Below are positions 8,319-16,977 of a stretch of DNA of 64,000 nucleotides, piece after piece. A program made the position numbers and the translations under genes. Below the pieces are notes generated by a model. The model did no database searches and was not told where the DNA came from. It worked only from the letters and a program-made list of their open reading frames with translations. How positions within the stretch are numbered: the first letter of the stretch is position 1; each line of letters begins with the position of its first letter. The DNA comes from an uncultured Muribaculaceae bacterium. Lineage in GTDB: Bacteria; Bacteroidota; Bacteroidia; Bacteroidales; Muribaculaceae. Where the stretch lies: positions 29,492 to 93,491 of the forward strand of contig CAJUAR010000002.1 in NCBI GenBank assembly GCA_910584495.1. Direction: 5' to 3'.

Positions 8319-10328
8319 ATGGTAAATAGAAGATTGTTTTTTCTGTGCATGGGGCTTGTTATGTCCCATGCACTTACAATTTCTGCCGCAACACGTGTAG
8401 CGGTGAAATATCCCGGCAAGAAAAGCATTGAATATACCTTGCCAGCCGACAAGGACAGCAGTATGCCCCTCGAGATAACACGAGCAGTGAGCGGCGGCGA
8501 CAACCTACAGGATGTGACCTTCACCATCATTGCCCATCAAACATGTTGGTTCAATATTGCCGATACAATCGACACCCGAATGTCATCGGAGAACTGCGAA
8601 TTCTACATGCCCGGTTTTTGGTACCATAAAAACCTGCGCTCGCCGCAAAAGGCTCCGTCTTTCCACACCTCCGACAGCTGGACCGTGCGCGAAGACCGTC
8701 TGAGCACGCCTCTTGCCGGCGTCTACGATAGTGCAAATAAACAAGGTACTACGATTATCCGCCTTTACGGCAACGACAAGCTCGTCGACTGTGTGCCTCA
8801 GAACCTCTCGGGCGAGGTCATTCTGCCCGGCGAAACTTCGATAGGTGCTACGGGCTTTGACAACAGCGACGGACAGGCTCGGCTGGTATGCACTTTCCCT
8901 TACAGCGAAACTCCCAAGCGATATATACGCAAACTGACACTCATCGACCCCATATATGCCTTTCAGAAAATTGAAAAAGGCGATACTTTGAAGCTTAAAT
9001 GGCAGGTACGACGTTTCGATGCACCATCCTACTCCGACTTTGTCGCCGATACATGGACCTATTCTTATGACGTACAGCATCCGCAGCCCATTGTCGATGC
9101 AATGTCCAAAGAAAATGCCATGCGCTACATGATGCCCTATTTCATCAACAGCTATGTCGACGACTACGAGCTGAAATATTTCTCCGGCATGCGCATGCGC
9201 ATTGACGACTGTCTAAACACCGACAACTATCAGGTTGGCTTCGTCGGCCGCGTGCTCCTCAATGCCTATAATGCTCTCGAATATGGCGAAAACAACAATA
9301 TTCCCGAACTCACACAGAAGGCCGAGGCCATTTTCAACAGCGTGTTGGCCCATGGATTCACCCCCGATGGCTTTTTAAGAGAAAATGTCAAACTCAAAGA
9401 CAACAAGGAAAGCGATGTGCTGAGCATTCGTCGGCAGTCGGAAGGTGTATATGCTATTTTATCCTGGCTAAACTACGAGAAAGACAAAGGACGCAGGCAT
9501 CCGGAATGGGAAAAGAAAATGAAGTCGCTGCTGGACAAATTTGTGGACTTGCAGAATGTCGACGGCAGTTTCCCGCGCAAGTTCAAGGCCGACAAGACAA
9601 CGGTCGACCCTACGGGCGGCAGCACTCCTTCGGCAACACTTCCCTTGACCATGGCCTACGACTATTTTGGCAACAAAAAATACCTGCAATGTGCAAAAAA
9701 CACAGGCAGATACCTTGAAAACAAATTAATATCCAAGGGTGATTATTTCTCGTCGACTCTCGATGCAAACTGCGAGGACAAAGAAGCCTCGCTCTACGCC
9801 GCTACGGCAATGTACTACCTGGCGTGCGTTACCGACGGCGCCGAGAAGCTTCACAACCTTGAACTGTGCAAATCCGCAGCTTATTTCTGCCTTTCATGGT
9901 ATTATTTGTGGGATGTGCCATTTGCCAATGGTCAGATGCTGGGCGATGTTGGCTTCAAATCGCGCGGCTGGGGCAATGTGTCGGTTGAAAACAACCACAT
10001 CGATGTTTTCATCTTCGATTTCGCCACTGTGCTCGACAAACTCGCCGGTCATTTTGGAGAAGAGCGTTTTTCCGATTTTGCCAATGTCATAAAAACCTCC
10101 ATGCTCCAGCTCATGCCCACCGATGACAACATGTTCGACATTGCCAAGGCCGGCTACTACCCCGAAGTGGTTCAGCACACCACTTGGGACTACGGCCACA
10201 ACGGCAAGGGATTCTACAACGATATTTTCGCTCCCGGCTGGACGGTGGCTTCGCTCTGGCAGATGCTATGTCCCGAGCGCATCGACAACTGCTTTAAAAA
10301 TCAAAGTACAAAATATTCGATGAAATGA
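8319..10328 (+). CDS. Unrecognised secreted protein, probable alpha-toroid glycosidase-like domain
   Basis: The 669-residue product has a signal peptide (cleavage near ISAA, residue 23), a beta-rich N-terminal half (about 25-260) and a helical C-terminal half (about 270-660). The C-terminal half shows paired-helix segments rich in aromatic and acidic residues (YQVGFVGRVLLNAYNALEYG, RRQSEGVYAILSWLNYEKD, DKEASLYAATAMYYLA, ENNHIDVFIFDFATVLDKLA). That layout resembles (alpha/alpha)6 or (alpha/alpha)7 glycan-active enzymes, but I cannot name a family. Its stop overlaps the start of the first sulfatase (ATGA at 10325), so the two are translationally coupled. A role in cutting or binding the same sulfated glycan is inferred. 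Confidence 0.6.
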   Translation: MVNRRLFFLCMGLVMSHALTISAATRVAVKYPGKKSIEYTLPADKDSSMPLEITRAVSGGDNLQDVTFTIIAHQTCWFNIADTIDTRMSSENCEFYMPGFWYHKNLRSPQKAPSFHTSDSWTVREDRLSTPLAGVYDSANKQGTTIIRLYGNDKLVDCVPQNLSGEVILPGETSIGATGFDNSDGQARLVCTFPYSETPKRYIRKLTLIDPIYAFQKIEKGDTLKLKWQVRRFDAPSYSDFVADTWTYSYDVQHPQPIVDAMSKENAMRYMMPYFINSYVDDYELKYFSGMRMRIDDCLNTDNYQVGFVGRVLLNAYNALEYGENNNIPELTQKAEAIFNSVLAHGFTPDGFLRENVKLKDNKESDVLSIRRQSEGVYAILSWLNYEKDKGRRHPEWEKKMKSLLDKFVDLQNVDGSFPRKFKADKTTVDPTGGSTPSATLPLTMAYDYFGNKKYLQCAKNTGRYLENKLISKGDYFSSTLDANCEDKEASLYAATAMYYLACVTDGAEKLHNLELCKSAAYFCLSWYYLWDVPFANGQMLGDVGFKSRGWGNVSVENNHIDVFIFDFATVLDKLAGHFGEERFSDFANVIKTSMLQLMPTDDNMFDIAKAGYYPEVVQHTTWDYGHNGKGFYNDIFAPGWTVASLWQMLCPERIDNCFKNQSTKYSMK

Positions 10329-11977
10329 AATCTTCTTTCATTACACTTCCTGTTTGTCTGGGTCTGCCACTTGTCGGTGTGCAGGCCCAGACAAAACCTA
10401 ATATTCTGGTTATACTTGCCGACGACCTTGGTTATTCCGACATGGGCTGCTATGGTGGCGAGATACATACCCCGAACCTCGACCGTCTGGCCGAAAACGG
10501 CGTGCGTTTCACTCGTTTCTATAATGCCAGCCGCAGCTGTCCTTCGCGAGCCGCATTGCTCACCGGCCTCTATCAGCACCAGGCCGGTATAGGGCGCATG
10601 ACTTTCGACCGTCATCTTCCGGGCTATCGCGGCACTATTTCACGCGATGCCGTAACGATTCCTGAAGTACTCAAAGAAGCCGGCTATCGCACATCAATGG
10701 TGGGCAAATGGCATGTGGCTGAAACACCACTGCGAGACGACCAGCGCGACTGGCTCAACCACCAGGTGGAACACGACCGCTACACCGACCTTTGCAATTA
10801 TCCGGTCAATCGCGGTTTCGACACTCACTATGGCACCATCTACGGCGTTGTCGACTATTTCGATCCGTTCAGCCTTGTCGAGGGCGAAGTGCCAATCAAA
10901 GATGTCCCTGAAGGCTATTATATTACCGATGCATTGTCCAACCGTGCGGCGGAGGAAATACTGAATTCTGACGAAAAACCGTTCTTCATGTATCTTTCCT
11001 ATACGGCTCCGCATTGGCCATTGCATGCACTGCCCGAAGATATTGAAAAATACAAAGATACCTACAAGGCAGGATGGGATTCGATTCGCAACGCCCGCTA
11101 CGAACGCATGCTGAGACTTGGAATTTTTGGTAATTGCAAGGATTACCTCACCGACCGTCAGTTTGCCGATTCCTGGGCAGAAAATCCCACGGCCGAATGG
11201 GATGCAAGAGCAATGGCCGTACACGCTGCCATGGTCGACCGCATGGACCAAGGAATAGGCAAAGTGCTCGATGCACTAGAAAAAACCGGCAAACTGAATA
11301 ATACCCTTATCCTTTTCCTTTCCGACAACGGTTGCAGCCCCGAGGAATGTCAGAAAATGAAACCCGGCGAGAACGACCGTCCCGACATGACCCGCGACGG
11401 CAGACCAATTATTTATGACCGCAACAAGGAAGTTATGCCGGGTCCTGAAACTACCTATTCGGCACTCGGCCCCCAGTGGGCCAACGTGGCCAACACTCCT
11501 TTCCGCTATTGGAAAGCAAAGGCCTACGAAGGCGGCATATGCACTCCATGCATCGCCCATTGGCCCGATGGTCTGAAAGTCGGCAAGGGCACGATTAACT
11601 CGGAAATGTGTCATGTCATAGATATTATGGCAACGTGCTTGGATATTGCCGGAGCTGAATATCCACAAACTTTCAAAGGGCACAACATTATTCCCCTGGA
11701 AGGGAAAAGTTTTCTCCCTGTGCTGAAAAATCAGAAAGCAGACCGTCACAATTTTATTGCCTTTGAGCATTTCAACGAAGCAGCTTTGATTTCGAACGAC
11801 GGCTGGAAAATTGTGCGCCAGAAGCGTAACAAACCATGGGAATTGTATAATCTCAACCTCGACCGCACAGAGAAGTTCAACGTAGCCGCAGAACATCCCG
11901 ACAAGGTTTCAGAACTGGATATTTTGTTTAATAACTGGGCCGAGAAATGTTTGGTGTACCCAAACCCCGATGAGTAA
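10325..11977 (+). CDS. Sulfatase, serine type (formylglycine-dependent)
   Basis: The 550-residue protein has a signal peptide ending VQAQ and the N-terminal NILVILADDLGYSDMGCYGG metal-binding block of type I sulfatases (ADD). The activation motif reads S-C-P-S-R-A-A-L-L-T-G at residues 71-81, so the residue to be converted to formylglycine is Ser71; the neighbouring Cys72 is at the variable position. A later LFLSDNGCSPEE block supplies the second metal-ligand pair. It removes sulfate esters from glycans in the periplasm. It needs an anaerobic radical-SAM maturase (anSME), not encoded here. It overlaps the preceding gene by 4 bp. The sulfate position attacked is unknown. Confidence 0.92.
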   Translation: MKSSFITLPVCLGLPLVGVQAQTKPNILVILADDLGYSDMGCYGGEIHTPNLDRLAENGVRFTRFYNASRSCPSRAALLTGLYQHQAGIGRMTFDRHLPGYRGTISRDAVTIPEVLKEAGYRTSMVGKWHVAETPLRDDQRDWLNHQVEHDRYTDLCNYPVNRGFDTHYGTIYGVVDYFDPFSLVEGEVPIKDVPEGYYITDALSNRAAEEILNSDEKPFFMYLSYTAPHWPLHALPEDIEKYKDTYKAGWDSIRNARYERMLRLGIFGNCKDYLTDRQFADSWAENPTAEWDARAMAVHAAMVDRMDQGIGKVLDALEKTGKLNNTLILFLSDNGCSPEECQKMKPGENDRPDMTRDGRPIIYDRNKEVMPGPETTYSALGPQWANVANTPFRYWKAKAYEGGICTPCIAHWPDGLKVGKGTINSEMCHVIDIMATCLDIAGAEYPQTFKGHNIIPLEGKSFLPVLKNQKADRHNFIAFEHFNEAALISNDGWKIVRQKRNKPWELYNLNLDRTEKFNVAAEHPDKVSELDILFNNWAEKCLVYPNPDE

Positions 11978-12160
11978 TGGAATAATTTATTAACGTTGCA
12001 GAAATCTTGAATTTTGCCCATGAAGAAGTTTTTTTTTACCTGTTGCAGGACTGTTTATGTTCATACTCAGCAGTTGCTCTAAGCAGAAAGATTCTGTCAA
12101 CCAATCGCCCGACAGACCCAATGTCATAGTGATTCTTCGCCGATGACCTCGGGTTTGGCA
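11975..12160 (+). pseudogene. Decayed duplicate of the promoter and 5' end of the second sulfatase gene
   Basis: This segment matches 12162-12344 nearly base for base (about 95 percent by eye), with an offset of 187 bp at the start codons (12020 and 12207). It covers the leader, the start codon, the signal peptide and the first metal-binding block up to GGGTTTGG. Two single-base insertions break it: nine Ts instead of eight after ATGAAGAAG, and an extra T in ATTCTTCGCC. Translation from 12020 gives only 20 codons before a stop. Its -7 box is altered to TAACGTTG. It is a non-coding relic of a tandem duplication. Confidence 0.9.
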
Positions 12161-12185
12161 ATAATGGAATAATTCATTAACTTTG
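12154..12185 (+). promoter_or_regulatory. Promoter for the second sulfatase, built across the duplication junction
   Basis: TTTG at 12154-12157, 20 bp, then TAACTTTG at 12178-12185 fits the Bacteroidetes consensus fully. The -33 part lies in the tail of the decayed duplicate and the -7 part in the head of the intact copy, so the pair exists only because of the duplication. Confidence 0.65.
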
Positions 12186-12206
12186 CAGAAATCTTGAATT
12201 TTCCCT

Positions 12207-13754
12207 ATGAAGAAGTTTTTTTTACCTGTTGCAGGACTGCTTATGTTCCTGCACAGCAGTTGCTCTAAGCAGAAAGATTCTGTCAACCAATCGCCCGACA
12301 GGCCCAATGTCATAGTGATTCTCGCCGACGACCTCGGGTTTGGTGATGTCAGTTTCTATGGGTCGAAGACCATCAGTACCCCCAACATCGACAGCCTTGC
12401 ACGCGGCGGCGTAACTTTCACAAATGCCTATGCCACCTCGTCGACATCAACCCCGAGCCGTTACGCACTGTTGACAGGCATGTATCCCTGGCGCGAGGAC
12501 ATAAAGATTCTGCCCGGCGATGCACCGCTTGTCATCTCTCCCGACCAGCCCACTTTGCCCAAAATGATGCAGAAAGCCGGATATGCAACCGGAGCCATCG
12601 GCAAGTGGCATCTTGGCATGGGTGCCGGCAAGGTGAACTGGAACGATACCATCCGTCCCGGTGCTCGAGAAATAGGCTTTGACTACTCATGCCTCATCGC
12701 AGCTACCAACGACCGCGTGCCTACCGTTTTTGTCGAAAACGGCGGAGTAGTGGGCCTCGACCCCAACGACCCCATCTATGTTGACTACGAGAAAAATTTC
12801 GAGGGCGAACCTTGCGCTGCCGACAATCCCGAGCTTATAAAAATGCCTTTTGCCCATGGCCACAATAACGCCATTATAAATGGTATTCCGCGAATAGGCT
12901 ATATGAAGGGCGGCAAAGCCGCACGCTGGGTCGACGAAGACATGGCCGACTATTTCGCCGGGCATGTCAAAGATTTTCTTCAGGAAAACAAAGACAAACC
13001 GTTCTTCCTCTATTACGGCCTTCACGAGCCTCATGTTCCACGCGCACCGCATCAGCGTTTTGCCGGCTCCACAACAATGGGTCCCCGCGGCGATGCAATT
13101 GTCGAGGCCGACTGGTGCATAGGGCAGCTCATGGCCGAGCTTCGCGAGCTCGACCTGCTCGATAACACTATGATTATTTTCAGCAGCGACAACGGACCTG
13201 TGCTTAACGATGGATATAAGGATGGCGCAGTCGAAATGGCAGGCGACCATAAACCGACCGGCGGTCTGCGCGGCGGTAAATACAGCCTTTTCGATGGCGG
13301 CACACACATACCGCTGTGCATCTACTGGAAAGGACACATCACACCTGTAGTCTCCAATGCCCTCGTCTGCCAGATGGACCTTTTCGCTTCGCTTGGCAAA
13401 CTTGTTGGTGGCGAAGTACCCGAAGGTCTTGACAGCAAGGAGATGCTCGACGCATTCATTGGCGAAGACCTGGACGGAAGACAGGACCTCGTTATCGAAA
13501 ATCAAGGCAAGCTTGGTCTGCGAGCAGGCAAATATGCATTCATACCTCCATATAAGGGACCGAAAACCAATCTCACCGGAAACGAACTTGGCAACCTCGA
13601 CGAGTTCGGAGTCTTCGATCTTTCTGCGGACCGTGCCCAGACAAAAAATCTCGCCCCCAACAATCCCGAACTCACCGATTCGTTAAAAGAAATTTTCCTC
13701 GACCGCTCGATGGGCTTTTATCGCCCGGTGGTCGAAGAAGTAACATTGAAGTAG
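12207..13754 (+). CDS. Sulfatase lipoprotein, serine type
   Basis: The 515-residue product begins with a lipoprotein signal (HSSC, Cys19). The first metal block is NVIVILADDLGFGDVSFYG. The activation motif is S-T-P-S-R-Y-A-L-L-T-G from residue 81, so Ser81 is the formylglycine precursor and no Cys is available. A GKWHLGMG segment and IIFSSDNGPV complete the type I sulfatase active site. The start ATG at 12207 is followed by a run of eight Ts in the signal-peptide codons; one base more or less would kill the frame. It has its own promoter at the duplication junction and a strong terminator after it. The sulfated substrate is unknown. Confidence 0.92.
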   Translation: MKKFFLPVAGLLMFLHSSCSKQKDSVNQSPDRPNVIVILADDLGFGDVSFYGSKTISTPNIDSLARGGVTFTNAYATSSTSTPSRYALLTGMYPWREDIKILPGDAPLVISPDQPTLPKMMQKAGYATGAIGKWHLGMGAGKVNWNDTIRPGAREIGFDYSCLIAATNDRVPTVFVENGGVVGLDPNDPIYVDYEKNFEGEPCAADNPELIKMPFAHGHNNAIINGIPRIGYMKGGKAARWVDEDMADYFAGHVKDFLQENKDKPFFLYYGLHEPHVPRAPHQRFAGSTTMGPRGDAIVEADWCIGQLMAELRELDLLDNTMIIFSSDNGPVLNDGYKDGAVEMAGDHKPTGGLRGGKYSLFDGGTHIPLCIYWKGHITPVVSNALVCQMDLFASLGKLVGGEVPEGLDSKEMLDAFIGEDLDGRQDLVIENQGKLGLRAGKYAFIPPYKGPKTNLTGNELGNLDEFGVFDLSADRAQTKNLAPNNPELTDSLKEIFLDRSMGFYRPVVEEVTLK

Positions 13755-13779
13755 AGTAGGGGAGTGCTCCTATATCTTT

Positions 13780-13827
13780 CCGGCAATGTGTGAAGCCGTT
13801 TTTCACGCATTGCCGGTTTGATTTTTA
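13780..13827 (+). terminator. Rho-independent terminator after the sulfatase operon
   Basis: CCGGCAATG pairs with CATTGCCGG (13808-13816), with further pairing inside (TGAA/TTCA), and is followed by TTTGATTTTTA. It closes the rightward locus-1 operon. Confidence 0.85.
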
Positions 13828-13965
13828 TAAATTCTTCACTCTGAAAGCCTCAGTACAAACACAACAACCTCAGTAACAACCAATAATAGCCATTATTATT
13901 AAACAGAAAATCAATCAAAAGAGAAAGCGGAGGGTATTAGAGGGTGTTTCATCAAAAATTATTTG

Positions 13966-13973
13966 TATCTTTG
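13966..13973 (+). promoter_or_regulatory. -7 box for ybeY-mnmG
   Basis: TATCTTTG lies 21 bp before the chosen ybeY start. No clean -33 TTTG was found. It lies downstream of the longer possible ybeY start, which supports the shorter one. Confidence 0.5.
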
Positions 13974-13994
13974 CAAGTTAAACCACATTGTGCA

Positions 13995-14423
13995 ATGAAA
14001 GAACAATTCGATTGGAAGGCCGAAGGGGTCGAACTGCCGCAGTTCGACTATGACAAACTTCAAAGATGGATCGACAACGTAGCAGCTGCCCACCACCGTC
14101 TGCTACGAAGCGTGAGCTATCTGTTCTGCAACGACGAAGAGATTCTGCGTGTCAACCGTCAGTTCCTTGGCCATGATTACTACACCGACATCATTACATT
14201 CGATTATTGTACCGGAAGCCTGTTGCGAGGAGACATTGTCATTTCTCTCGACACAGTCCGCAGCAATGCCGAAGAGTTGGGCGTGGTATACGAGCGAGAA
14301 TTGCTTCGTGTGATTATTCATGGCATACTCCATCTTTGCGGAATCAATGACAAGGGACCCGGCGAACGCCAGGTTATGGAAGCTGCCGAGAATGAGGCAT
14401 TGGACATTTACGACAAACTTTAA
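13995..14423 (+). CDS. ybeY: Endoribonuclease YbeY (rRNA maturation factor)
   Basis: The 142-residue product is a zinc-dependent endoribonuclease acting in 16S rRNA 3'-end processing and ribosome quality control. The zinc site is visible near the C-terminus: HGILHLCGINDKG, with the HxxxH pair and following acidic residue of the family, although the last ligand is not the usual Asp-His pair. The start at 13995 (MKEQFDW) is preferred over one at 13944 because the latter would place the promoter -7 box inside the gene and add a low-complexity leader. It lies 17 bp upstream of mnmG and is probably co-transcribed with it. Confidence 0.9.
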   Translation: MKEQFDWKAEGVELPQFDYDKLQRWIDNVAAAHHRLLRSVSYLFCNDEEILRVNRQFLGHDYYTDIITFDYCTGSLLRGDIVISLDTVRSNAEELGVVYERELLRVIIHGILHLCGINDKGPGERQVMEAAENEALDIYDKL

Positions 14424-14440
14424 ACGAGATATTTTTTACG

Positions 14441-16321
14441 ATGCGTTTCGATTTCGACGTGATAGTGGTAGGCGCCGGACATGCCGGATGCGAGGCTGCC
14501 CATGCCGCTGCAACGATTGGGGCTGCCACGCTGCTTATCACCATGGATATGAACAAGATAGCGCAAATGAGTTGCAACCCTGCCGTTGGCGGCATCGCTA
14601 AAGGTCAGATAGTCAGAGAGATAGATGCTCTCGGCGGTATGATGGGCATAGTCACCGACCGTGCCTCCATCCAGTTTCGCATGCTCAACCGCAGCAAAGG
14701 CCCTGCAATGTGGAGCCCTCGAGCCCAGGCCGACCGCAACAAGTTTTCGGCAATATGGCGCGAAGTTCTCGAAAACACACCCGGCCTGTCGATGTGGCAG
14801 GGAACGGCCAATCAGCTCATATTCGACGACAAGGGCAGAGTAGGGGGTGTTCGCACCTCCGAGGGAGCCGAATTCCATGCTCCGAACATTGTGCTCACCA
14901 ACGGCACCTTCCTCAACGGACTGATGCACATTGGCCGCGTGTCGTTCGAAGGCGGACGAATCAACGAACCGGCTTCGCACGGAATCACCGAGCAGCTGCG
15001 CGATATGGGTTTCCGCACCGACCGCATGAAGACAGGCACCCCGGTGCGTCTCGACGGAAGAACCATAGACTTCAGCAAAGCAGTGCCTCAACCCGGCGAT
15101 GACGACAACCGTCATTTTTCATATCTTCCGGAAGTGCGCCGAAGCTTGCGTCAGCGAGAATGTTTCACCGTCTACACAAGCGAGGCAACATGCGAAATCC
15201 TGCGACGAGGCCTTCCCGATTCTCCGCTCTACAACGGACAGATTCAAAGCATAGGCCCTCGTTATTGCCCCTCGATAGAAACAAAGATTGTAACCTTTGC
15301 CGACAAGACAGAGCATCAACTCTTCCTCGAGCCCGAAGGCGAAACAACAACCGAATACTATGTCAACGGCTTCTCATCGTCGATGCCCATGCACATCCAG
15401 ATTGAAGCCTTAAGCACCATACCCGCACTCAAGGATGCCCAGCTGTTCCGACCCGGCTATGCAATAGAATATGACTTCTTCGACCCGACACAGCTGCACC
15501 ACACCCTCGAGACAAGACTTGTGCCCGGACTGTTCATGGCCGGTCAAATCAACGGAACGACAGGCTACGAAGAAGCTGCCGGCCAAGGCCTCGTTGCCGG
15601 TGCCAACGCCGCTCTCAGAGCCCTCGGCCGAGAGCAATTCACCCTGCCGCGCGACAAAGCATATATCGGCGTACTAATCGACGACCTTGTCAACAAAGGT
15701 GTCGACGAACCATACCGCATGTTCACCTCCCGTGCCGAATACCGCATACTTCTGCGACAGGACGATGCCGATATGCGCCTCACGCCCATTGGTGCTCAAA
15801 TCGGCCTTGCCGACGAACGCCGTGTTGAACTGATGGAGGAAAAACGGCAGTGGCGCGACCGCCTCATCGAACTTTCCGACAAGCTGACAGTCCATCCTGC
15901 ACAAGTCGAACAACTTCTTTCCGACTGCGGAACATCTCCGCTCCGTCAAGGCACGAAACTCTGCGACCTTATTCAACGCCCTCAGCTCGACATCAGCAAA
16001 CTTGCCCCCCACGTTCCCAAACTGCAGATGCTCATCGAAAGCATACCCGAAGAACGACGAGACGAAATTGTAGAGGCGGCAGAAATCCTCATCAAATATC
16101 GTGGATATATTGCCCGCGAACAATTGATAGCCGACAAGCTCAACCGCCTCGAATCGCTGCGGCTGCCGGACGACATAGACTATACGACTATCACAGCCAT
16201 CAGCACCGAAGGCAGACAGAAACTTCAACGGCACCGGCCAAGCACCATCGGAAACGCATCGCGCATACCGGGCGTGTCGCCAAGCGACGTTAACATACTG
16301 TTGCTGATGATGAACCGCTGA
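14441..16321 (+). CDS. mnmG: tRNA uridine 5-carboxymethylaminomethyl modification enzyme MnmG
   Basis: The 626-residue FAD protein works with MnmE to modify U34 of tRNAs that read split codon boxes. The dinucleotide fold is at the N-terminus (VVGAGHAGCEAAHAAA). The conserved blocks MSCNPAVGGIAKGQIVREID, KTGTPVRLDGRT and GQINGTTGYEEAAGQG follow. The C-terminal MnmE-binding helical domain ends with ASRIPGVSPSDVNILLLMM. Length is normal. It follows ybeY and is followed within 4 bp by a parS palindrome. In many bacteria this gene (gidA) sits near the replication origin, which agrees with the parS sites here. Confidence 0.97.
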   Translation: MRFDFDVIVVGAGHAGCEAAHAAATIGAATLLITMDMNKIAQMSCNPAVGGIAKGQIVREIDALGGMMGIVTDRASIQFRMLNRSKGPAMWSPRAQADRNKFSAIWREVLENTPGLSMWQGTANQLIFDDKGRVGGVRTSEGAEFHAPNIVLTNGTFLNGLMHIGRVSFEGGRINEPASHGITEQLRDMGFRTDRMKTGTPVRLDGRTIDFSKAVPQPGDDDNRHFSYLPEVRRSLRQRECFTVYTSEATCEILRRGLPDSPLYNGQIQSIGPRYCPSIETKIVTFADKTEHQLFLEPEGETTTEYYVNGFSSSMPMHIQIEALSTIPALKDAQLFRPGYAIEYDFFDPTQLHHTLETRLVPGLFMAGQINGTTGYEEAAGQGLVAGANAALRALGREQFTLPRDKAYIGVLIDDLVNKGVDEPYRMFTSRAEYRILLRQDDADMRLTPIGAQIGLADERRVELMEEKRQWRDRLIELSDKLTVHPAQVEQLLSDCGTSPLRQGTKLCDLIQRPQLDISKLAPHVPKLQMLIESIPEERRDEIVEAAEILIKYRGYIAREQLIADKLNRLESLRLPDDIDYTTITAISTEGRQKLQRHRPSTIGNASRIPGVSPSDVNILLLMMNR

Positions 16322-16324
16322 TTT

Positions 16325-16342
16325 TTGTTCCACGTGGAACAA
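16325..16342. promoter_or_regulatory. parS site (ParB-binding palindrome)
   Basis: TTGTTCCACGTGGAACAA is a perfect 18-bp palindrome. Its central 16 bp match the broadly conserved bacterial parS consensus TGTTNCACGTGNAACA at every fixed position. It lies in the gap just after mnmG. ParB loads at such sites near oriC and recruits ParA and SMC for chromosome segregation. Confidence 0.88.
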
Positions 16343-16388
16343 TTTTAACCCAACTATAGAAATATCAATATCTTAACTCAACACATAA

Positions 16389-16907
16389 ATGGAATACGTA
16401 AAATCCCATATCCGCGAAGTCAAAGACTTCCCGACACCAGGAATCCTCTTCTACGACCTGACGACCGCCTTCAAAGACCCTCGGGCACTTCACATCATTG
16501 GCTGGGACCTGTCGCAGCTCTACCGCGACAAAGGCATCACCAAGGTGGTAGGCATCGAATCGCGAGGCTTCATAGGCGGTTCCATTCTGGCCTTCGAACT
16601 GGGAGCCGGTTTCATACCTGCACGCAAACCCGGCAAGCTCCCCGCCGATGTAATTCGTAAAGACTATGGCAAGGAGTATGGAAAAGATATTATCGAAATA
16701 CACCGCGATGCCATTACGCCCGACGACGTTGTGCTCATTCACGACGACGTGCTGGCTACCGGAGGCACAATGAAAGCAGCCTACGAACTGGTGAAGAGTC
16801 TCAACCCGAAGAAAATCTACATCAACTTCATCATCGAACTGTCGGCTCTCGAAGGGCGCAAAGTCCTGCCCGACGATGTAGACATCACATCCCTGCTCAA
16901 GTATTAA
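16389..16907 (+). CDS. apt: Adenine phosphoribosyltransferase
   Basis: The 172-residue enzyme makes AMP from adenine and PRPP (purine salvage, cytoplasm). Length is standard. The N-terminal PGILFYDLTTAFKDP segment, the GIESRGFIGGSILAFELGAG block and the PRPP-binding loop VVLIHDDVLATGGT (with the two acidic residues before ATGGT) are all intact. It stands alone between the parS site and a strong hairpin. No clear promoter box was found in the 47 bp between the parS palindrome and the start. Confidence 0.96.
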   Translation: MEYVKSHIREVKDFPTPGILFYDLTTAFKDPRALHIIGWDLSQLYRDKGITKVVGIESRGFIGGSILAFELGAGFIPARKPGKLPADVIRKDYGKEYGKDIIEIHRDAITPDDVVLIHDDVLATGGTMKAAYELVKSLNPKKIYINFIIELSALEGRKVLPDDVDITSLLKY

Positions 16908-16926
16908 TTTCGATTTAACTTGATAT

Positions 16927-16961
16927 GACGAGGGCCGGACAGTCGCAGTCCGGCCCTCGTC
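16927..16961. terminator. Strong hairpin between convergent genes apt and the acetyltransferase
   Basis: GACGAGGGCCGGAC pairs perfectly with GTCCGGCCCTCGTC across a 7-nt loop. The T-run is weak on both sides. It probably stops transcription from both directions. Confidence 0.7.
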
Positions 16962-16977
16962 GTGTTGAATGAATATT

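Noticed and set aside
13034..13049. TGTTCCACG half-match to parS in the second sulfatase
   Set aside because: Only the left half fits; the right half lacks GTGNAACA.
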